Assembly (NCBI GenBank): GCA_023392115.1
Contig: JAEVZT010000445.1
Span: forward strand, 1 to 5,251
Direction: 5' to 3'
Length of the DNA stretch: 5,251 nucleotides
Source of the DNA: Chloroflexota bacterium
GTDB lineage: Bacteria > Chloroflexota > Anaerolineae > Aggregatilineales > Phototrophicaceae
In this document: positions 1-5,251 of the stretch, one piece after another
How the letters are laid out: the number at the start of each line of letters is the position of its first letter
Position numbering within the stretch: the stretch's first letter is position 1
Translations under genes and position numbers: made by a program
Notes under the pieces: model-generated
What the model was told of the DNA's origin: nothing
Seen by the model: only the letters and a program-made list of their open reading frames with translations
Database searches by the model: none

Positions 1-794
1 CGGCGCGCAAGTTAAAGCACAACCCGAACCACAAGCGGGCGCACGAGCTTCAACAGTTGGTGCAGGATGGCATGGCGGCGCGCGACCACCTGATCAAGGC
101 GAACACGCGGCTGGTGGTGTCGATCGCCAAGAAGTATATGTCGCGCGGCGTGCCGTTCCTCGACCTGATTCAGGAAGGCAACCTCGGCTTGATGAAAGCC
201 GTCGAGAAGTTCGACTACCGGCGCGGGTTTCGCTTCAGCACTTACGCGACGTGGTGGATTCGCCAGACGATCACGCGCGCGATCGCCGATCAGGGGCGGA
301 CGATCCGCGTGCCGGTGCATATGAGCGACCGTATTCGCCGCCTGTACCGTGTCGCGCGCAAGTTGGAGCAGGATTACGGGCGCAAGCCGACGCCGGAAGA
401 AATCGCCGCCGAGATGAAGATCGACGCGCGCAAAGTCCGCTGGATGCTGCGCGTGTCGTGGCAGCCGTTGAGCCTCGAGCGTCCGGTCGGCGAGGATGAG
501 GACAGCGAGTTCGGGTTTTTCATCGAGAACGACAGCGTACCCAGCCCTGCCCAGAGCACCTACGATAAAATGCTGCACGAGCGCATCGAGGCGCTGCTGA
601 ACACGCTCACCCCACGCGAGGCGCGTATCCTGCGTCTGCGCTTCGGCTTGCTCAACGGCAAGAGCCACACGCTCGAGGAAGTCGGGCAGAAATTCGGCTT
701 GACGCGCGAGCGCATCCGCCAGATTGAAGGGCGGGCACTCCGGCGGCTGCGCCACCCGCGCCGCAGCCGCCAGCTCCGCGATTACCTGAGCTGA
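1..794 (+). CDS. sigA: Primary-type RNA polymerase sigma-70 factor (SigA/RpoD family), 5' end missing
   Basis: Promoter-recognition subunit of RNA polymerase. The reading frame is open from the left edge (first full codon at 3), so the TTG at 57 and ATG at 72 are internal and the true start lies outside the window. 263 residues are visible. Numbered from the first visible residue: the end of the segment before region 2; regions 2.1-2.4 at about 28-107, with [16 protein letters not shown], then [20 protein letters not shown], where RQ-x-IT is the -10 reading motif; region 3 with [10 protein letters not shown]; the sigma-finger stretch [12 protein letters not shown]; region 4.2 at about 224-253, with LEEVGQKF and TRERIRQIE, the -35 recognition helix. 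It ends LRDYLS, as full-length primary sigmas do. Similarity to E. coli RpoD is high throughout the visible part. Some Chloroflexota carry several SigA-like factors, so this could be a group 2 paralogue; the missing N-terminus (region 1.1) would help decide. A terminator follows directly. Confidence 0.95.
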   Translation, partial: ARKLKHNPNHKRAHELQQLVQDGMAARDHLIKANTRLVVSIAKKYMSRGVPFLDLIQEGNLGLMKAVEKFDYRRGFRFSTYATWWIRQTITRAIADQGRTIRVPVHMSDRIRRLYRVARKLEQDYGRKPTPEEIAAEMKIDARKVRWMLRVSWQPLSLERPVGEDEDSEFGFFIENDSVPSPAQSTYDKMLHERIEALLNTLTPREARILRLRFGLLNGKSHTLEEVGQKFGLTRERIRQIEGRALRRLRHPRRSRQLRDYLS

Positions 795-806
795 GCGGAG
801 TTGTGA

Positions 807-838
807 AAACGCCCCTAAATACGGGGCGTTTCCTTTGT
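807..838 (+). terminator. Intrinsic terminator of the sigma factor gene
   Basis: A perfect 9-bp stem (AAACGCCCC at 807-815, GGGGCGTTT at 823-831) closes a 7-nt loop, TAAATAC, and is followed by CCTTTGTCT. It starts 12 bases after the sigma stop codon. The GC-rich core with an A-flank and T-rich tail is typical of Rho-independent terminators. It separates the sigma gene from the downstream SH3b gene, which has its own promoter. Confidence 0.85.
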
Positions 839-865
839 CTCAGCCTACATTCCTATCCTGTGTGA

Positions 866-874
866 TGTTATAAT
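866..874 (+). promoter_or_regulatory. Extended -10 sigma-70 promoter for the SH3b gene
   Basis: TGTTATAAT combines a perfect TATAAT hexamer (869-874) with the TG dinucleotide one base upstream, a full extended -10 element. The position expected for a -35 box (about 846-851, TACATT) is poor, which is typical of extended -10 promoters. The predicted transcript would start near 881, giving a leader of about 27 bases before the ATG at 908. It sits just after the sigma-gene terminator, which supports independent transcription. Confidence 0.7.
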
Positions 875-894
875 GATCGCGGTTTAGTTTACGC

Positions 895-898
895 AGGA
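895..898 (+). promoter_or_regulatory. Shine-Dalgarno site deciding the SH3b gene start
   Basis: AGGA at 895-898 lies 9 bases before the ATG at 908 and 6 before an in-frame GTG at 905. The two starts are adjacent codons, so the products differ by one residue. ATG is preferred because it is the stronger codon and gives a clean signal peptide beginning MRLRW. Confidence 0.55.
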
Positions 899-907
899 TG
901 TAATGTG

Positions 908-1762
908 ATGAGACTACGCTGGATACTGGCGCTGTTTCTCGTCCTGACCGTCGCATCGGTTTCGGCGCAGGACGAGGAAGGCGTCTACGGGACGGTCTAC
1001 CAGACCACCAACGTTCGATCCGGTCCCGACCCGCGTTTTGAGATTGTCGGGCAGTTGAGCGAGAACGACCGCGTCCTCGTCGATGGGCGCGAGAGCGCCG
1101 CCGGGCGCTGGCTGCACGTCGTCCTGACTGAAGGAGACTCGGGCTGGGTGCCGTCATTTGCCCTGATCCTCGACGCTGACCTGACCGCACTGCCGATTAT
1201 CACGCCCGTGACCGAGTCGCAGAACCCGACAACCGCCGGCGAGCCGGTGACGGTGCGGGCTTACGGCTTGGTCAACGTGCGCGGCGGTCCGGGGATCGAC
1301 TTTGAGATCGTCGGGCAGCTTGACCTGAACGACGAAGCTGACGCGATCGCCCGCAGCAACAATAACAGCGATTGGCTGCATATCATCGCAGAAGACCTCG
1401 ACGGTTGGGTTGCGTACTTCACCGTGTATGTCGAAGGCGACCCAGACACGCTTCCGGTGCTCGTGCCAGACAGCAGCGGCGAGGGTTTGATCCCGCCGGC
1501 GGCGCTCGTGAGGACGCGCTTCAATACGCGCCTTCACGCCGAGCCTAACTTAAGCTCGCCGGTGATCACCACCGTGCCGTTCGACCAGCAGGTGACGCCG
1601 ATCGCGCGCACCGAACGCGGCGACTGGATTTACGTGGGCTTCGAGGGCGAGGAAGGCTGGGGCGTACGCCAGTTATTCTTCATCGACACCGACGCGGTAC
1701 GCGCGCTGCCGCTCTTCGACAGCGTGCAGGCAACGCCCGAGGTGACGGCGGAAGCGCCGTAG
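908..1762 (+). CDS. Exported protein with three tandem bacterial SH3 (SH3b) repeats
   Basis: 284 residues. Residues 1-20 form a signal peptide: positive MRLR, hydrophobic core ILALFLVLTVASV, and a V-S-A site before Q21. No lipobox cysteine and no later membrane segment are visible, so secretion past the membrane is likely. The mature part is three SH3b units at about 27-96, 114-183 and 199-268. The first two carry the signature N-V-R-x-G-P and the block FEIVGQL-x(2)-ND. All three have paired tryptophans (W68/W80, W156/W167, W240/W251). Each ends in an aspartate followed by LP. The third unit is diverged (NTRLHAEPN replaces NVRSGPD). SH3b domains usually bind cell-wall peptides or other surface polymers and accompany hydrolases, but no catalytic domain is present, so a binding or scaffold role is an inference. 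The tail QATPEVTAEAP looks disordered. Monocistronic: its own promoter upstream and a hairpin downstream. Gene call firm, function unknown. Confidence 0.92.
   Translation: MRLRWILALFLVLTVASVSAQDEEGVYGTVYQTTNVRSGPDPRFEIVGQLSENDRVLVDGRESAAGRWLHVVLTEGDSGWVPSFALILDADLTALPIITPVTESQNPTTAGEPVTVRAYGLVNVRGGPGIDFEIVGQLDLNDEADAIARSNNNSDWLHIIAEDLDGWVAYFTVYVEGDPDTLPVLVPDSSGEGLIPPAALVRTRFNTRLHAEPNLSSPVITTVPFDQQVTPIARTERGDWIYVGFEGEEGWGVRQLFFIDTDAVRALPLFDSVQATPEVTAEAP
986..1711 (+). repeat. Three tandem SH3b coding units of about 85-88 codons
   Basis: The units run roughly 986-1195, 1247-1456 and 1502-1711. Matching landmarks recur at regular spacing: the first tryptophan at residues 68, 156 and 240, and the closing LP at 95, 182 and 267. 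DNA identity is clearest between units 1 and 2, where TTTGAGAT and GTCGGGCAG recur at 1037 and 1301, 264 bases apart. The pattern indicates old internal duplication. Confidence 0.8.
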
Positions 1763-1784
1763 ACCCCATTCTGAGCAAGGAATC

Positions 1785-1820
1785 AAACAGGGACACCCAT
1801 GTGAGTGTCCCTGTTTTGTT
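1785..1820 (+). terminator. Intrinsic terminator between the convergent SH3b and dps genes
   Basis: A perfect 12-bp stem (AAACAGGGACAC at 1785-1796, GTGTCCCTGTTT at 1805-1816) closes an 8-nt loop. On the + strand the T-rich run GTTTTGTT follows, so it should stop SH3b transcription. Read on the - strand the tail is GATTCCTTGC, a weaker tract, so it may stop dps transcription less efficiently. It lies 22 bases after the SH3b stop and about 20 beyond the dps stop. Confidence 0.85.
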
Positions 1821-1839
1821 ATCCGTTGGAATGCCGGAA

Positions 1840-2349
1840 TTACCGCTCGCTGCCTTCAAGGTGCGCGCGGAGCATCCACGCCATCTTCTCGTGCGCTTCC
1901 ATCAACGCCGTCAGGAAATCGCTCGTGCCCATGTCGTGATACTCGTCGGCGGTCGTGTCGACGTCCTTGCGCAGCTGCTGGATGATCGTTTCGTGATCGT
2001 TGAGCAAGTCCTGTACCATCTCGGACGCGCTCGGGTTGACGCCGGGGCGCTCCTCGATCACGCTGGTGCGCTTGAACTCGTCGAGCGTGCCGAACGCCAT
2101 ATAACCAAGCTGACGCACGCGCTCGGCGATCTCGTCAATCGACTCTTCGAGCTGGTCGTACTGTTCCTCGAAGAACGCGTGAAGCTGGGCAAATTCGATG
2201 CCGGTCACGTTCCAGTGATACTTGCGCGTCTTGGTATACAGCACGTACGCGTCCGACAGACGCGCGTTGAGGATTTCGCAGCTTCCCTGACGCGCTTCTG
2301 GCGTCAAGCCGATATTTGCTTCTGACGGTTTCTTGGTTCTGGTTGCCAT
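1840..2349 (-). CDS. dps: Dps-family ferritin-like DNA-protection / iron-storage protein
   Basis: 169 residues, the normal Dps length. Dps proteins form 12-subunit cytoplasmic shells that oxidise Fe(II) with peroxide at sites between subunits and store the iron, limiting Fenton damage; some also bind DNA. The ferroxidase residues are present with the right spacing: H45 (in YHWN), H57 (in LHAFFEEQYD), E61, D72 and E76 (in IDEIAER). E61 sits where E. coli Dps has Asp; Glu is common there in other Dps proteins. The N-terminal extension MATRTKKPSEAN is short and basic, compatible with DNA contact, but that is an inference. Start chosen at ATG 2349, which has GGAG at 2357-2360, 7 bases upstream. 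It is convergent with the SH3b gene and lies downstream of, but separated from, the carbamoyltransferase gene by a hairpin. Likely controlled by iron or peroxide, given the palindrome in its promoter region. Confidence 0.95.
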   Translation of the reverse strand: MATRTKKPSEANIGLTPEARQGSCEILNARLSDAYVLYTKTRKYHWNVTGIEFAQLHAFFEEQYDQLEESIDEIAERVRQLGYMAFGTLDEFKRTSVIEERPGVNPSASEMVQDLLNDHETIIQQLRKDVDTTADEYHDMGTSDFLTALMEAHEKMAWMLRAHLEGSER

Positions 2350-2373
2350 TGTCTATCTCCATAATGTGAGACT

Positions 2374-2390
2374 TTATGACTTAAGCATAA
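2374..2390. promoter_or_regulatory. Imperfect palindrome in the dps promoter, possible repressor operator
   Basis: The 17-base element has TTATG at 2374-2378 and its exact inverse CATAA at 2386-2390 around a 7-base centre containing CTTAAG; 6 of 8 positions pair across the dyad. Its size and A/T-rich ends resemble Fur/PerR-family operators (7-1-7 type), and it overlaps both candidate -10 boxes. Fur/PerR control of dps is established in several bacteria; that it applies here is an inference, and the match to either consensus is only partial. Confidence 0.35.
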
Positions 2391-2413
2391 CGCAATTTGA
2401 AAGGTTTTGCGAA
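2384..2413 (-). promoter_or_regulatory. Possible dps promoter, non-consensus
   Basis: On the - strand, TTCGCA (2408-2413) and TATGCT (2384-2389) are separated by 18 bases; each matches the sigma-70 consensus at 4 of 6 positions. A competing pair is TTCAAA (2396-2401) with CATAAA (2373-2378), 17 bases apart and also 4 of 6 each. I cannot choose between them. The stretch is markedly more A/T-rich than its surroundings. The other promoters in the window have a perfect -10 box, so dps may need an activator or another sigma factor. Confidence 0.4.
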
Positions 2414-2438
2414 AACGCTCATAACTGTCTTAAGAACG

Positions 2439-2465
2439 AACACGCCGCTCAAATGGCGGCGTGTT
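2439..2465 (-). terminator. Hairpin terminator after the carbamoyltransferase gene
   Basis: A perfect 10-bp stem (AACACGCCGC at 2439-2448, GCGGCGTGTT at 2456-2465) closes a 7-nt loop, 17 bases past the carbamoyltransferase stop codon. Read on the - strand the tail is CGTTCTTAAG, a short, interrupted T-tract, so termination may be partial. It lies upstream of the dps promoter region and supports separate transcription of the two - strand genes. Confidence 0.7.
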
Positions 2466-2481
2466 TATACCTGTGAGTCGT

Positions 2482-4203
2482 CTATTTCGTGGTGATGAAA
2501 CTGCCGATGGCGAGCGCGTCCATGTGCGTCCGCGCGAAGCAGTCGATCGCTTCGGCAGGGGTGCAGACAATCGGCTCGTTCTCGTTGCACGACGTGTTCA
2601 GCACGACCGGCGTCCCGGTCAGCTCGCCGAAGGCGTGGATCAACGACCAGTAGAGCGGCGCGTGCTGCTTGTCGACGGTTTGCAGCCTGCCCGTGCCGTC
2701 GACGTGCGTGACCGCCGGGATTTTCTGACGCTTCTCCGGCAGGACGTTGTAGACCTTGATCATGAACGGGTCGGGGTACATCTGGTCGAAGTAGTCGCCC
2801 GTTGCTTCAAGCAAAATCGACGGCGCGAACGGGCGGAACTTCTCGCGGTGCTTGATACGCGCGTTGAGGATGTCTTTCATATCGTCGCGGCGCGGGTCGG
2901 CAATGATGCTGCGGTTGCCGAGCGCGCGCGGTCCCCACTCCATCCGCCCCTGAAACCAGCCCATGACATTCCCGCCGGCGACAAGTTCCGCCGCCCGCTT
3001 CACCAGCGCGTCCTGATCAAGCTGCTGATAGGTCAGCCCGTAGCGGTCGAGTTCGAGGCGAATGGCATCATCGCTGAAAGCCGGTCCGGTGTAGGCGTCA
3101 TTCATCACGTAGGCGCGCGGCTGATCGAGCACCTGATGATAGATGTAGTAACAGACGCCGAGCGCCGTCCCTGCATCGCCCGCCGCCGGTTGAATGTAGA
3201 TGTCCTCGAACGGCGTGGTCGGCAGGATTTTGCCGTTGAAGACGCTGTTGAGCGCCACGCCGCCCGCCATGCACAGGGTGGTCTGCCCGGTCTCCCTTTG
3301 CAAGCGGTTGACGATCGCGAATTCGGCTTCTTCGAGCATCGCCTGAAGCGAGGCGGCAACGTCCATGTGCCGCTGCGTGAGCTCGGTGCGTGGGGCGCGC
3401 GGCTCTCCGAACACATCGACCAAGCGGGCAGAGAACAGCGTGCCGATCGTAGGCTCGCCGCCTTCCCACGACATGTTCGCGCCTTCGGCGTGGTGGACGA
3501 AGTAGTCGAGGTCAAGTTCAAACGTACCGTCGCGCTGAACGCGGACGATGCGCCGCATCTCGTCCATCATCTTCGGCTCGCCGTAGGGCGCGAGTCCCAT
3601 CACTTTCCCCTCGTCGCCATACTTCGGGAAGCCGAGCCACTGGCTAATGGCGCTGTAGAAGATGCCGAGCGAGTGCGGGAACTGAATTTCGCCCATCACG
3701 TCGATCTTGCTGCCCCTGCCCGTGCCCCACATCGTCGTGATGAAGTCGCCCGCGCCGTCGACCGACAGGATCGCCGCCTCGTCATAGGGCGAAACGAAGA
3801 AGGCGCTCGCCATGTGCGCCCGATGATGTTCGACGTTGTGGAAGTCGGCTTTGAGGGGCATGCCGATGTCCATGTGCTTGACGAACTCGGACTTGAGCGT
3901 GCCGACCTTCATCGTGTTTTGCAGGCGATCGCGCACGAGGTCGAGACTCGGGCGGCGGCGGAAGGCGAACAGCGCCGCCTGCAAGAGATTCGCCTTCGGG
4001 TCGCGGCTGATGCCAATGTGATCGAGGTCGGTGTAGGTGATGCCGCCTTCGGCGAGGACATACTTAATCGCCTGCACCGGGAAGCCCGCCCAGTATTTGA
4101 CGCGGTTGAAGCGTTCTTCTTCGGCGGCGGCGATCAGCTTGCCGTCCCTGATCAGACAGGCGGACGCGCCGCCGTGATACGCGTTGATTCCAAGAATGTA
4201 CAT
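2482..4203 (-). CDS. NodU/CmcH/TobZ-family O-carbamoyltransferase, substrate unknown
   Basis: 573 residues, full length for the family. These cytoplasmic enzymes use carbamoyl phosphate and ATP to form carbamoyl-adenylate and transfer the carbamoyl group to a hydroxyl, usually on a sugar or antibiotic. The N-terminal Kae1/ASKHA-like domain (about 1-350) opens with ILGINAYHGGASACL and holds HHRAHMASAF, with candidate metal ligands H126 and H130, then SVDGAGD (D149), GGVALNS at 314-320 and AAGDAGTALG (D343). The C-terminal carbamoyltransferase domain (about 400-570) carries GWFQGRMEWGPRALGNRS at 415-432, REKFRPFAPSI at 453-463 and NTSCNENEPIVCTP at 536-549. The family usually has NTSFN, so C539 is unusual. 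Start ATG 4203 is supported by AGGAAG at 4208-4213. No glycosyltransferase, nucleotide-sugar or antibiotic gene is adjacent, so the acceptor cannot be inferred. It has its own promoter and hairpin and is divergent from the kinase gene. Family firm, substrate open. Confidence 0.95.
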   Translation of the reverse strand: MYILGINAYHGGASACLIRDGKLIAAAEEERFNRVKYWAGFPVQAIKYVLAEGGITYTDLDHIGISRDPKANLLQAALFAFRRRPSLDLVRDRLQNTMKVGTLKSEFVKHMDIGMPLKADFHNVEHHRAHMASAFFVSPYDEAAILSVDGAGDFITTMWGTGRGSKIDVMGEIQFPHSLGIFYSAISQWLGFPKYGDEGKVMGLAPYGEPKMMDEMRRIVRVQRDGTFELDLDYFVHHAEGANMSWEGGEPTIGTLFSARLVDVFGEPRAPRTELTQRHMDVAASLQAMLEEAEFAIVNRLQRETGQTTLCMAGGVALNSVFNGKILPTTPFEDIYIQPAAGDAGTALGVCYYIYHQVLDQPRAYVMNDAYTGPAFSDDAIRLELDRYGLTYQQLDQDALVKRAAELVAGGNVMGWFQGRMEWGPRALGNRSIIADPRRDDMKDILNARIKHREKFRPFAPSILLEATGDYFDQMYPDPFMIKVYNVLPEKRQKIPAVTHVDGTGRLQTVDKQHAPLYWSLIHAFGELTGTPVVLNTSCNENEPIVCTPAEAIDCFARTHMDALAIGSFITTK

Positions 4204-4238
4204 AGTGCTTCCTGCGATTTCCCATGTAAACCAGCGGA

Positions 4239-4268
4239 ATTATACGGGACAGGCGCGTCGATAACCAA
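4239..4268 (-). promoter_or_regulatory. Sigma-70 promoter of the carbamoyltransferase gene
   Basis: On the - strand a perfect TATAAT (4239-4244) follows TTGGTT (4263-4268; 3 of 6 match to TTGACA) after an 18-base spacer. Transcription would start near 4232, giving a leader of about 28 bases before the ATG at 4203. The strong -10 compensates for a weak -35. Confidence 0.6.
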
Positions 4269-4297
4269 TGACGGATCGCGCGCCACGCCTGATACGT

Positions 4298-4327
4298 TTG
4301 TCCGAACCTTTCCCGTGTAGGTATAAT
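4298..4327 (+). promoter_or_regulatory. Sigma-70 promoter of the Ser/Thr kinase gene
   Basis: TTGTCC (4298-4303; 4 of 6 match) and a perfect TATAAT (4322-4327) are separated by 18 bases. Transcription would start near 4334, about 25 bases before the ATG at 4359. It faces away from the carbamoyltransferase promoter; the two -35 boxes are 29 bases apart, so a regulator bound between them could act on both genes. Confidence 0.65.
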
Positions 4328-4358
4328 CGTAGCGGACTGAGCGCGACATAGGACGTGT

Positions 4359-5251
4359 ATGGACGACTTGATCGGTAAGCGGATCGGCGGGTACGAGATT
4401 CGCGATCTCATCGGGCACGGAGGGATGGCGACCGTCTATCTGGCGCACCAGATTTCAATGGATCGCCTCGTCGCGGTCAAGGTGCTGCCCCGTCAGTTCA
4501 TCCACGACGACACCTACATGCAGCGCTTCACCCGCGAAGTCAAGATCGCCTCGACGCTCGAACATCGCAACATCGTCCCGGTCTACGACTACGGGCAGCA
4601 CGACAACCTGCCCTATATCATCATGCGTTATCTCCCCGGCGGCTCAGTCGACCAGTTGATTCAGGCGGGCGCGATGTCGCCGGAAACCTGCCTGTCGATC
4701 ATGCAGCAGATCGCCCCGGCGCTCGATTACGCGCACAGCAAAGGCGTCCTGCACCGCGATCTCAAGCCGAGCAACATCCTGCTCGACGACAATGGCGGCG
4801 CGTACCTGACCGATTTCGGTATCGCCCGCGTCGTTGGCGACCTGAGCGCGACGATCACGACGCAGGGCGTCGTCGGAACGCCGAGCTATATGAGTCCCGA
4901 GCAGGCACAGGGGCAGCCGCTCGACCCGCGCAGCGATCTCTATTCGCTCGGCGTGGCGCTGTTTGAAATGGCGACGGGAAGCCGTCCGTTTGAAGCCGAC
5001 ACGCCCTACGGCACAGCGGTCTTGCAGGTGACAGCGCCGCCGCCGTCCCCGCGCGACTTCAACCCGAACCTGTCGCCCGTCGTCGAGAGCGTGATCCTCA
5101 AGGCGTTGAGCAAGAAGCGCGAAGCCCGCTACCCGAGCGCCGTCGCGCTGACAGAAGCGCTCAAGACGGCGATCGAAGCGCCGCCGACAACGCTGTTCGA
5201 CACCCAGCCCGGCTTTCCACGCCCGGAACTGCCGCCCGACCCGCCGCATGT
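4359..5251 (+). CDS. Pkn/Hanks-type Ser/Thr protein kinase, 3' end missing
   Basis: The frame runs from ATG 4359 to the right edge with no stop; 297 residues are visible. Start supported by AGGA at 4350-4353, 5 bases upstream. A complete kinase domain spans about 12-270: glycine loop IGHGGMATVY (18-27), VAVK with K41 for ATP, helix-C E60, catalytic HRDLKPSN with D134 and N139, DFG with D152, activation segment ending GTPSYMSPEQ, RSDLYSLG with D193, and RYPSA near the end. All key residues are present, so it should be active. The activation loop is threonine-rich (T165, T167, T168); T168 aligns by eye with autophosphorylated T173 of M. tuberculosis PknB. From about 274 a proline-rich linker begins (EAPPTTLFD, then PPDPP). 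What follows (membrane segment, sensor or other domain) lies outside the window. No membrane helix is visible in this part. Its target is unknown. Confidence 0.95.
   Translation, partial: MDDLIGKRIGGYEIRDLIGHGGMATVYLAHQISMDRLVAVKVLPRQFIHDDTYMQRFTREVKIASTLEHRNIVPVYDYGQHDNLPYIIMRYLPGGSVDQLIQAGAMSPETCLSIMQQIAPALDYAHSKGVLHRDLKPSNILLDDNGGAYLTDFGIARVVGDLSATITTQGVVGTPSYMSPEQAQGQPLDPRSDLYSLGVALFEMATGSRPFEADTPYGTAVLQVTAPPPSPRDFNPNLSPVVESVILKALSKKREARYPSAVALTEALKTAIEAPPTTLFDTQPGFPRPELPPDPPH

Noticed and set aside
12..755. A 247-codon open frame on the - strand opposite the sigma gene
   Set aside because: Its translation has low-complexity composition and no motif, while the + strand frame is an unmistakable sigma-70 protein.
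57..794. TTG at 57 as the true start of the sigma gene
   Set aside because: The frame is open upstream to the window edge and that upstream part is still helical sigma-like sequence; a start here would remove the segment preceding region 2 that primary sigmas possess.
1801..2325. A 174-codon open frame on the + strand opposite dps
   Set aside because: Antisense shadow; it begins inside the terminator hairpin and has no recognisable domain, whereas the - strand frame has all the ferroxidase residues.
807..2465. The three hairpins as copies of a dispersed repeat family
   Set aside because: Stem sequences differ (AAACGCCCC, AAACAGGGACAC, AACACGCCGC); shared A-rich flanks and 7-8 nt loops are general features of intrinsic terminators.
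4269..4297. Possible regulator site between the divergent -35 boxes
   Set aside because: I looked for an inverted or direct repeat between the two promoters and saw only GC-rich sequence with CGCG runs, no convincing dyad.
2461..4320. A 619-codon open frame on the + strand
   Set aside because: It lies antisense to the carbamoyltransferase gene over nearly its whole length. The product is Arg/Ala/Val/Asp-rich with no recognisable domain, as expected from the complement of GC-rich coding DNA. The - strand frame has clear family motifs throughout.
4644..5249. A 201-codon open frame on the - strand at the right end
   Set aside because: Antisense to the kinase catalytic domain. The kinase frame lacks a stop only because the window ends, so the antisense frame looks more complete than it is.
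1..5251. Defence island, mobile element or CRISPR array
   Set aside because: No transposase, integrase, nuclease, toxin-antitoxin pair, terminal inverted repeats or spaced direct repeats were found; composition looks even across the genes.

Overview
This is a GC-rich bacterial chromosomal window with five protein genes, two of them cut by the window edges. I see no mobile element, CRISPR array, rRNA or tRNA. The gene mix suggests a member of the Chloroflexota (Anaerolineae-like): a SigA-type sigma factor, a secreted protein made of three bacterial SH3 repeats, a Pkn-type Ser/Thr kinase and a stand-alone NodU/CmcH-type carbamoyltransferase. This assignment rests on general familiarity with such genomes, not on a marker gene, and is tentative.

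Layout, left to right. (1) The 3' part of a primary-type sigma-70 gene (+) ends at 794 and is followed by a strong intrinsic terminator. (2) An extended -10 promoter then drives a 284-residue exported protein with three SH3b repeats (+, 908-1762). (3) A 12-bp hairpin separates it from a convergent dps-family ferritin gene (-, 1840-2349). That gene has an A/T-rich upstream region with a non-consensus promoter and an imperfect palindrome that may be an operator. (4) A second hairpin separates dps from a 573-residue carbamoyltransferase gene (-, 2482-4203). (5) A 155-bp divergent promoter region separates this from a Ser/Thr protein kinase gene (+, from 4359), which runs off the right edge after a complete kinase domain and the start of a proline-rich linker.

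Every gene appears to be its own transcription unit. Hairpins follow the sigma, SH3b and carbamoyltransferase genes, and the hairpin between the convergent SH3b and dps genes may serve both. Each complete gene and the kinase has its own promoter candidate. Three of the four promoters have an exact TATAAT -10 box, and the partial sigma factor keeps the standard -10 and -35 recognition motifs, which agrees with them. Only dps lacks a consensus promoter, as expected for a stress- or iron-controlled gene.

The genes look like housekeeping, stress and signalling functions placed side by side rather than one pathway. I found no convincing undescribed system. The points most worth a second look are the possible dps operator, the orphan carbamoyltransferase with no sugar-biosynthesis neighbours, the compact divergent promoter it shares with the kinase, and the regular SH3b repeat with a conserved D-x(3-4)-LP linker. 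No stretch longer than 300 bases lacks a gene; the intergenic gaps are about 113, 77, 132 and 155 bp.
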